From positions 1 to 24,198 of the forward strand of contig DJPE01000020.1 in assembly GCA_002439705.1 (NCBI GenBank): a stretch of DNA of 24,198 nucleotides, written 5' to 3'. Origin of the DNA: Christensenella sp. UBA6420 (lineage in GTDB: Bacteria; Bacillota; Clostridia; Christensenellales; DTU072). The translations under genes and the position numbers were made by a program. This document shows positions 19,898 to 24,198 of this stretch, in pieces (the stretch's first letter is position 1; each line of letters begins with the position of its first letter). The notes under the pieces were generated by a model. That model was not told the origin of the DNA. It saw nothing but the letters and a program-made list of their open reading frames with translations, and made no database searches.

Positions 19898-21468
19898 TAA
19901 GCCCACCTGCTGTGTTTTTTACGCCAACGCTTCTTGTCTTTTCCGTTTCTCGTAAAGGCGTCGATTATTATAAGAAGTACGACTATTACCGCTATCCCCG
20001 CAAGGACTGCGTTAAGAATTACCGATCTGTTATCGACGGTTACCGCCGATTTGCCCGCAAATACGTACAAGTCGGCAGGACTGCCGCTTACGGTAAACGT
20101 GCCGTCGTCGAACGAGTATTCCGTTTCGGTAAGAACGCCGTTTCTGTAAATAAATATCCTTATTCCGTCGTCGGAAGAAATACCGTCGGCTTTAATCGAA
20201 ATAATACAGGGTTCGTCGTTAAGGACCGCTTCGGTTTCTCCCGAAAAGGCGGTTATTTTGTATATAGCTTTGATAGTTTCGGCGTAAGTGCCGTCCGATT
20301 TAAGAAATTCGGCGGCTTTTTCGACTATCGAGTCGCTTTCGGTCTTGGTTAAGCTTATGTTAAGCGTGGGGTCGAAACCGCTTTCCGAACCGCTTATCGA
20401 CACGAAATCGGCTAAATTGTTGCTTTCCAGCGAAGCGGTTTTTATAAGAAGGGTAGCGGTAAGAGTAAGGTCGTCGTAGTATTCTTTTTTTACGGTGGCG
20501 GTTACTTCATACTTGCCCGCGTCGGTTACGGAGTCGACGGAATAGCTTATTTCCACGTCCGTCCAGCTTTCTTCGTCGTATTTTACCGCGACGGAATGTG
20601 CTTTTCCGTCGTAAAGTACGCTTTCGTCGTCGAACGTAAAGCCGGTAAGAGCCCCGTTAAGAACCGTTAAAGTGCCGTTTTTTACGTTCACATCGTAGTT
20701 ATCCGACGGTTCGCCGACGTAGTTTACGGTTATTTCGTAGTCGGCGGGCGTAAGGGGCGTTTCGCCGTAAGGCAAAGTTACGGTTACGTCTTTCTTAATA
20801 TTTTCCGTATCTTCGTCGGAGACGTGTCCGACTATAAGAATTTCGGCGTCGCCTGCAGGAACTTCGCCGTAGCGGTAGGATAAATTCCCGCAAGTAACCG
20901 TGACGGCGGCTTTTTCTACCGTAAAGGTTATTCTGAACGGACTGTCACAGTTTATTTCGGCTATATATTGCCCTGCGTTGACGGGAGAAACGCTGTCGCT
21001 TCCTTTATAAAAAGTTACGTTTTGGTAAGAATATTCGTTTCCGTCGTAGGTCACTTTCTGTCCTGCGGGAATTTGGGCGGGAGATACGGCAGTGTTTACC
21101 GAAGTTTCCGAAAGGACGATTTCGAAATCTTCGTAAACGTCGTCGGCTTTACGCCTGACCGTCACGGTCACCGTTTCGTATTCCCCTTCGGCGGGAAGGG
21201 CATATTGATTTGTCGTCGGATAAGAAGAAGTTTCGCCGGTTGCCGTTTTGAAGGTAAATTCGTATTCGTAGTCTGCGTCGGGGTAATTGCGGAAATAAAC
21301 GGCGGCGGATTTCCCGTCGAACAAGACGACGGCGTCGGTTTCGTCGAACACGAACGGAACTTTATCCGAAGCCGCGGCAAACGAAGTCGCAGTCGAACAA
21401 AAAACGACTAAAAGACACAGCGCAAGCGCGGCTACTAAAAAAATCGTCGAAATTACCGCTTTTTTCAA
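19897..21468 (-). CDS. Single-pass surface protein with MBG-like repeats, paralogous C-terminal domain
   Basis: This 523-residue surface protein has an N-terminal signal peptide (about 1-33, likely cut after SFAAA), beta-rich extracellular domains including MBG-like units (about 187-270 and 272-345, with YRYGE, VLYDGKAH and AGKYEVTATV patterns), a membrane-proximal domain (about 350-472), a membrane helix (about 482-503) and a very basic short tail (TRNGKDKKRWRKKHSRWA). The membrane-proximal domain shares features with that of the downstream protein (SGFDPTLNISLTKTE against GSFDPNATLTVTENE, then IYKI against AYKI), suggesting an ancestral duplication. The start is TTG with AAAGGAG 10 bases upstream. 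A strong extended -10 promoter lies at 21500-21528, making it the first gene of the long operon. Function unknown; adhesion or partner binding is plausible. Confidence 0.82.
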   Translation of the reverse strand: MKKAVISTIFLVAALALCLLVVFCSTATSFAAASDKVPFVFDETDAVVLFDGKSAAVYFRNYPDADYEYEFTFKTATGETSSYPTTNQYALPAEGEYETVTVTVRRKADDVYEDFEIVLSETSVNTAVSPAQIPAGQKVTYDGNEYSYQNVTFYKGSDSVSPVNAGQYIAEINCDSPFRITFTVEKAAVTVTCGNLSYRYGEVPAGDAEILIVGHVSDEDTENIKKDVTVTLPYGETPLTPADYEITVNYVGEPSDNYDVNVKNGTLTVLNGALTGFTFDDESVLYDGKAHSVAVKYDEESWTDVEISYSVDSVTDAGKYEVTATVKKEYYDDLTLTATLLIKTASLESNNLADFVSISGSESGFDPTLNISLTKTESDSIVEKAAEFLKSDGTYAETIKAIYKITAFSGETEAVLNDEPCIISIKADGISSDDGIRIFIYRNGVLTETEYSFDDGTFTVSGSPADLYVFAGKSAVTVDNRSVILNAVLAGIAVIVVLLIIIDAFTRNGKDKKRWRKKHSRWA

Positions 21469-21499
21469 GTCAAGAACTCTCCTTTATATAAGTAAATAT

Positions 21500-21528
21500 A
21501 TTATATCAAATGTTTATTTAGATTTCAA
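21500..21528 (-). promoter_or_regulatory. Strong extended -10 sigma-A promoter of the surface/floA operon
   Basis: On the minus strand TTGAAA (21528-21523) and TATAAT (21505-21500) are separated by 17 bases, and TG one base before the -10 makes it an extended -10 (TGATATAAT). Transcription would start near 21493, about 25 bases before the TTG start codon. Confidence 0.85.
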
Positions 21529-21577
21529 TACGTAATTATCAAATATTTTATCCGTCCGTTTTTCCCTTGTTTTTTGC

Positions 21578-21609
21578 AAAAAAGAAAGTCTCCCGTTTCC
21601 GAGAGACTT
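21578..21609 (-). terminator. Rho-independent terminator of the LCAT-like lipase gene
   Basis: On the minus strand a 10-base-pair stem (AAGTCTCTCG with CGGGAGACTT, one T-G pair) is capped by a GAAA tetraloop and followed by TCTTTTTT. It lies 24 bases beyond the lipase stop and isolates this gene from the following operon. Confidence 0.9.
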
Positions 21610-21632
21610 GTTTTGTTTAACCGAAAGTTTTA

Positions 21633-23009
21633 CTATTTGATATACTGTTCCAGGATACCGAGCAGGTATTGAAGCCCCGACTTATCTGCGGTCGCCTGGA
21701 AATTATTGTTAGCCAAAGGACCGTGTTCCACTCCGTAAACCAAATGTACTCTCGGGTCGTCGAGCGGGTGACCGGCAGACGCGCTGTAAGCGGGCACCGT
21801 TCCGTCGCCGTATGCGGACTTAATTTTATTTACTATCTTTCCGTCTTCGTTTATCTCTACCGCTATCGTGGTGGCCACGTCGATACCTACGATAAATTCG
21901 GTCGGTACGGCGTCTGCCACGAAGATTTTGCCGCCGTTGCCGTCGTCGACGTAAAGGTTTTCCCAATAGGCGGGCAGGTTGTTTACCGCAGGCATAAGAC
22001 TGCCGTCGGCGCGTTTAGCCCAGTCGAAAGAACAAACGAGTTCGTAAATTTCGGCGTTATCGAGATACTTTTCGCCGTTGCCGATAGAGCCGTTTACTCC
22101 TATGTAGTAAGGACTGTCGCTGTCGAAATACCAGGCGGAGTCGAAAGCGGGCGAATTGAGAAGTTCGTAGATGCTGGCAAGTGTCCTCGCGATGTCTGTA
22201 AGAGCGAAATCGCGATTAGCGTAAGAGCCTACCGCCTTAAACAAATCGGCTATAAGCCCCGACGCGTTCTCTACTTCAAAAAGATTATTTATGGCGTCCA
22301 TAGACCCGAAGAACGGACACCCAAACGGCATAAACAGTTTGGTTTTTGCTCTGTTTTCCGCACTGCGGGAAAGGTAGTTTGCGGTGACTATTCCGCCCAT
22401 CGAGTGGGTGAAGAACATTACTTCTTTCCAGCCGTTGTAGTTAATGAATTTTTCGAGTTCTGCCGCGCTGCCCATATTGTGCTGACGCCAGTCGTATTGC
22501 CATACAACGACATCGTAACGGTCTCCGTAGACGGGATAAACCATATCGTAAATGTATTTCATTCCGTCGAAAGTCGCATACTTCTCACCGTCATTCATCG
22601 TCGCTATTCTTTCTTTAAGAAGCGGCACGTTGTTTTCGTCGCATTTAAGGCTGTTTACCACGAAGTCGAAATATTCGCTGCGTTCTTCGAGAGTCTTTTT
22701 CTGTATCATCGTAGTCGCGAGATGTCCGAAGCCCGCTACGCTCCACATAGGTTCTCCCGTTTCCGCATTGTAGAAAGAACTCGCCATAAGCCCCGGTATA
22801 AGTATCATAGCTTTATCGTGTTTTACCTGGCTTTTATAATATTTATAGTCGTACACAGCGCCTTTTTCGTGGGGTTGCAGACTTACGCCGTCCCACGGCT
22901 TTTCCGCATTACCGAAAAGCAGCGAGTAAGTAACGCAAACCAAAACTGCGATAAGCAGGATAACTATAACAGATTTTACGATATTTTTTAATATGGTAGA
23001 AATTTTCAT
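21633..23009 (-). CDS. LCAT-like membrane-anchored lipase/acyltransferase (alpha/beta hydrolase)
   Basis: This protein resembles the lecithin:cholesterol acyltransferase group of alpha/beta hydrolases, which act on phospholipid or neutral-lipid esters. Residues 10-32 form a hydrophobic anchor. Family features are ILIPGLMASSFYN (69-81), VWQYDWRQ (169-176), the nucleophile elbow THSMGG with Ser203, GDGTVPAYSASAG with Asp402, and VEHGPL with His429. The long open frame extends upstream to 23219, but the ATG at 23009 has AGGAG 7 bases before it and lies directly downstream of a good promoter; the extension would overlap the divergent esterase gene. The 458-residue form is therefore used. It has its own terminator. 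Substrate is not known; an envelope lipid is possible. Confidence 0.87.
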   Translation of the reverse strand: MKISTILKNIVKSVIVILLIAVLVCVTYSLLFGNAEKPWDGVSLQPHEKGAVYDYKYYKSQVKHDKAMILIPGLMASSFYNAETGEPMWSVAGFGHLATTMIQKKTLEERSEYFDFVVNSLKCDENNVPLLKERIATMNDGEKYATFDGMKYIYDMVYPVYGDRYDVVVWQYDWRQHNMGSAAELEKFINYNGWKEVMFFTHSMGGIVTANYLSRSAENRAKTKLFMPFGCPFFGSMDAINNLFEVENASGLIADLFKAVGSYANRDFALTDIARTLASIYELLNSPAFDSAWYFDSDSPYYIGVNGSIGNGEKYLDNAEIYELVCSFDWAKRADGSLMPAVNNLPAYWENLYVDDGNGGKIFVADAVPTEFIVGIDVATTIAVEINEDGKIVNKIKSAYGDGTVPAYSASAGHPLDDPRVHLVYGVEHGPLANNNFQATADKSGLQYLLGILEQYIK

Positions 23010-23037
23010 CTTTTTGCTCCTGAACAATAATATAATA

Positions 23038-23066
23038 ATTTTACTAAAAAATCTAACTATTTTCAA
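23038..23066 (-). promoter_or_regulatory. Sigma-A promoter of the LCAT-like lipase gene
   Basis: On the minus strand TTGAAA (23066-23061) and TAAAAT (23043-23038) are 17 bases apart. The expected start near 23031 leaves a leader of about 22 bases that includes the ribosome binding site, and it excludes the longer reading frame to 23219. Confidence 0.75.
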
Positions 23067-23120
23067 TAGGTTTTGTAATTTGGAATGTAAAAAGCGTAAT
23101 CTTAGTGGCGACGATGCGTA

Positions 23121-23149
23121 TTGACAACTTAAAAAAAGTGTTTTAGTAT
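23121..23149 (+). promoter_or_regulatory. Sigma-A promoter of the divergent esterase gene
   Basis: TTGACA (23121-23126, consensus) and TAGTAT (23144-23149) are 17 bases apart. Transcription would start near 23156, about 23 bases before the ATG. About 54 bases separate its -35 from that of the divergent lipase promoter, so a shared regulator is possible. Confidence 0.75.
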
Positions 23150-23178
23150 AAGAATAACGTAAAAAGGAGAGAAACAGA

Positions 23179-24099
23179 ATGTGCAGAAGTAAAACCCTTA
23201 TAGATAAATTTAACGGCATGATAGCGAAAAAGGACGCAAAAAGGATGGCTTCGAAAACTCCTTTCGACGGTGTAGAGAAGTTTTATGATATTCCGTACAT
23301 AACTGACGGCAATAATTATCACCTTCTCGACGTGTACCGCCCCGACAACTTATCCGCGGGAGAGCGTTTGCCCGTGATTATAGATATACACGGCGGAGCG
23401 TGGATATACGGCACGAAAGAAATAAACGCCCACTACTGTCAGGGCTTGACAAAATACGGCTACTGCGTCGTCAACATAAATTACCGCATAATCACCGAAG
23501 AAGGTAAAGGCACTTTTCCGGCTATCCTTGACGACTGTTTCGCCGCTTTCAAGTGGGTGGAAAAAAACATAGCCGATTACGGCGGCGACTTAAACAACGT
23601 ATATCTTACCGGCGACAGTGCGGGAGCGCACCTTGCCGCATTATGCGTAGCGATAAACGGAGATAAAAAACTGCGGGAAGAACTTAATATGAAAACCAAC
23701 CTCGATTTCCGTGCGTTGGGACTTACCTGCGGCGTTTCCGACGTGGAAAAATTCCGCAAAATAAAACTCCCCGTCATAAACTACATTTTTACGCTCTTCT
23801 TCGGCAAAGACTGGAAAAAACACCCCTATCTGCACATTGCCACGTTAAGAAATCTCGACTTGTCGGTCTTGCCGCCAGTGTTTCTCAACACTTCCAGATC
23901 CGACTTTATGCGTTCCGACGTACTTTCCTTTGAAAAACTCCTTACCGAACGCAACGTAGAACACGAAATAAAAGATTTCCCCGACAAAACTTTGCATAAA
24001 CTCGAACACGTCTACGCGGTAATAAATCCCGAATGGGAAGAAAGCAAGGAAGCCACCGACGCGATGATAGCGTACTTTAAGAAGTACGAAAGAAAGTAG
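23179..24099 (+). CDS. Alpha/beta-hydrolase esterase (HGGAW/GDSAG type)
   Basis: This is a cytoplasmic carboxylesterase-like alpha/beta hydrolase of the HSL/BD-FAE type. The oxyanion motif HGGAW is at 71-75, the nucleophile Ser147 is in GDSAGAH, and Asp242 (SRSDFM) and His277 (LEHVY) complete the triad. NINYR (99-103) is also typical of the group. There is no signal peptide or membrane anchor, in contrast to the esterase at 8839-9813. Length 306 is normal. AAGGAGAG precedes the ATG at suitable spacing, and the promoter at 23121-23149 gives a short leader. It is divergent from the LCAT-like lipase, and a palindrome array follows its stop. Natural substrate is unknown; deacetylation of glycans or small esters is possible. 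Confidence 0.92.
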   Translation: MCRSKTLIDKFNGMIAKKDAKRMASKTPFDGVEKFYDIPYITDGNNYHLLDVYRPDNLSAGERLPVIIDIHGGAWIYGTKEINAHYCQGLTKYGYCVVNINYRIITEEGKGTFPAILDDCFAAFKWVEKNIADYGGDLNNVYLTGDSAGAHLAALCVAINGDKKLREELNMKTNLDFRALGLTCGVSDVEKFRKIKLPVINYIFTLFFGKDWKKHPYLHIATLRNLDLSVLPPVFLNTSRSDFMRSDVLSFEKLLTERNVEHEIKDFPDKTLHKLEHVYAVINPEWEESKEATDAMIAYFKKYERK

Positions 24100-24102
24100 A
24101 TA

Positions 24103-24195
24103 TCCGCGTGGCGGAGTTAATAGCAAAACAGAGTTTGGCGTTAAATGCCACTGCGTGGCGTTAATTTCCACTCCTTGCGGAGCGGAGTTAATTGC
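24103..24195 (+). repeat. Post-esterase palindrome array with linker GTTAA (cut by window end)
   Basis: Starting 4 bases after the stop codon, short palindromes alternate with GTTAA. Palindromes are 24103-24115 (TCCGC/GCGGA), 24124-24137 (CAAAAC/GTTTG with one bulge), 24147-24159 (GCCAC/GTGGC) and 24171-24182 (CTCC/GGAG). GTTAA occurs at 24116, 24140, 24160 and 24187, each usually continuing with T and a few bases. The design is the same as in the AGTGAAGTT arrays, but the linker differs. The array runs to or past the edge of the window. Confidence 0.75.
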
Positions 24196-24198
24196 CCT

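Noticed and set aside
19898..19906. GTG start of the 600-residue surface protein at 19906
   Set aside because: The ATG at 19897 fits the AGGTGG spacing and the TAATG coupling used elsewhere in this window; the GTG lies inside the ribosome binding region.
21669..22991. Long plus-strand reading frame opposite the lipase
   Set aside because: It is antisense to a clear enzyme gene, its translation has no recognisable motif, and several other genes here show the same kind of antisense openness caused by codon usage.
23010..23219. N-terminal extension of the LCAT-like lipase frame to an ATG at 23219
   Set aside because: It overlaps the divergent esterase gene, runs through both promoters, and the ATG at 23009 has a good AGGAG and the anchor helix right after it.

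Overview
The window looks like a chromosomal segment of an anaerobic, Gram-positive member of the Clostridia, probably an uncultured gut-type lineage. The support is the end of an Rnf electron-transport operon, a DnaD/DnaI helicase-loading pair, a FloA/NfeD membrane-microdomain pair, an iron-dependent alcohol dehydrogenase, QueH, and strong AGGAGG-type ribosome binding sites. No phage, transposase, integrase, CRISPR, tRNA or rRNA was seen. Coding density is high, and genes are often coupled by TAATG, TGATG or 4-base overlaps.

Layout. 1-1402 (+): the 3' part of rnfA, then rnfB. 1403-1689: an unusual intergenic region with a palindrome array built on the linker AGTGAAGTT, a terminator and two further hairpins. 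1690-4860 (-): an MgtC/SapB membrane protein with its own consensus promoter, and a dnaD-dnaI operon whose DnaD protein appears to carry four DnaD-like modules. 4861-5067: a divergent control region with a perfect DnaA box (TTATCCACA). 5068-8731 (+): a 971-residue Rad50/SbcC-like coiled-coil protein that keeps a CPVC zinc hook but has lost its ATPase motifs, followed 4 bases later by a RadC-family JAMM protein. 8732-8838: a second AGTGAAGTT palindrome region serving two convergent genes. 8839-11101 (-): a membrane-anchored esterase and an Fe-type alcohol dehydrogenase.

11270-21468 (-): a run of nine co-directional genes with gaps of 36 bases or less, starting from a strong extended -10 promoter at 21500-21528. 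It encodes two single-pass surface proteins with Ig/MBG-like repeats and a shared membrane-proximal domain, NfeD, FloA, a small His/Cys-rich protein, 4-alpha-glucanotransferase (GH77), a phosphopantetheinyl transferase, QueH and a GH31 glycosidase. It may be one long transcript joining surface/microdomain functions with alpha-glucan metabolism, but internal promoters are not excluded.

21633-24099: a divergent pair of alpha/beta hydrolases, an LCAT-like membrane-anchored lipase (-) and a soluble esterase (+), each with a recognisable sigma-A promoter. The window ends in a third palindrome array with a different linker (GTTAA), again just after a stop codon.

The two most interesting items are (1) the two-gene unit of an ATPase-dead Rad50/SbcC-like zinc-hook protein and RadC, divergent from replication-initiation genes across a DnaA box, and (2) the post-stop-codon arrays of variable palindromes joined by a constant linker, in two linker families. 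All function assignments rest on motif recognition by eye; no database search was run.
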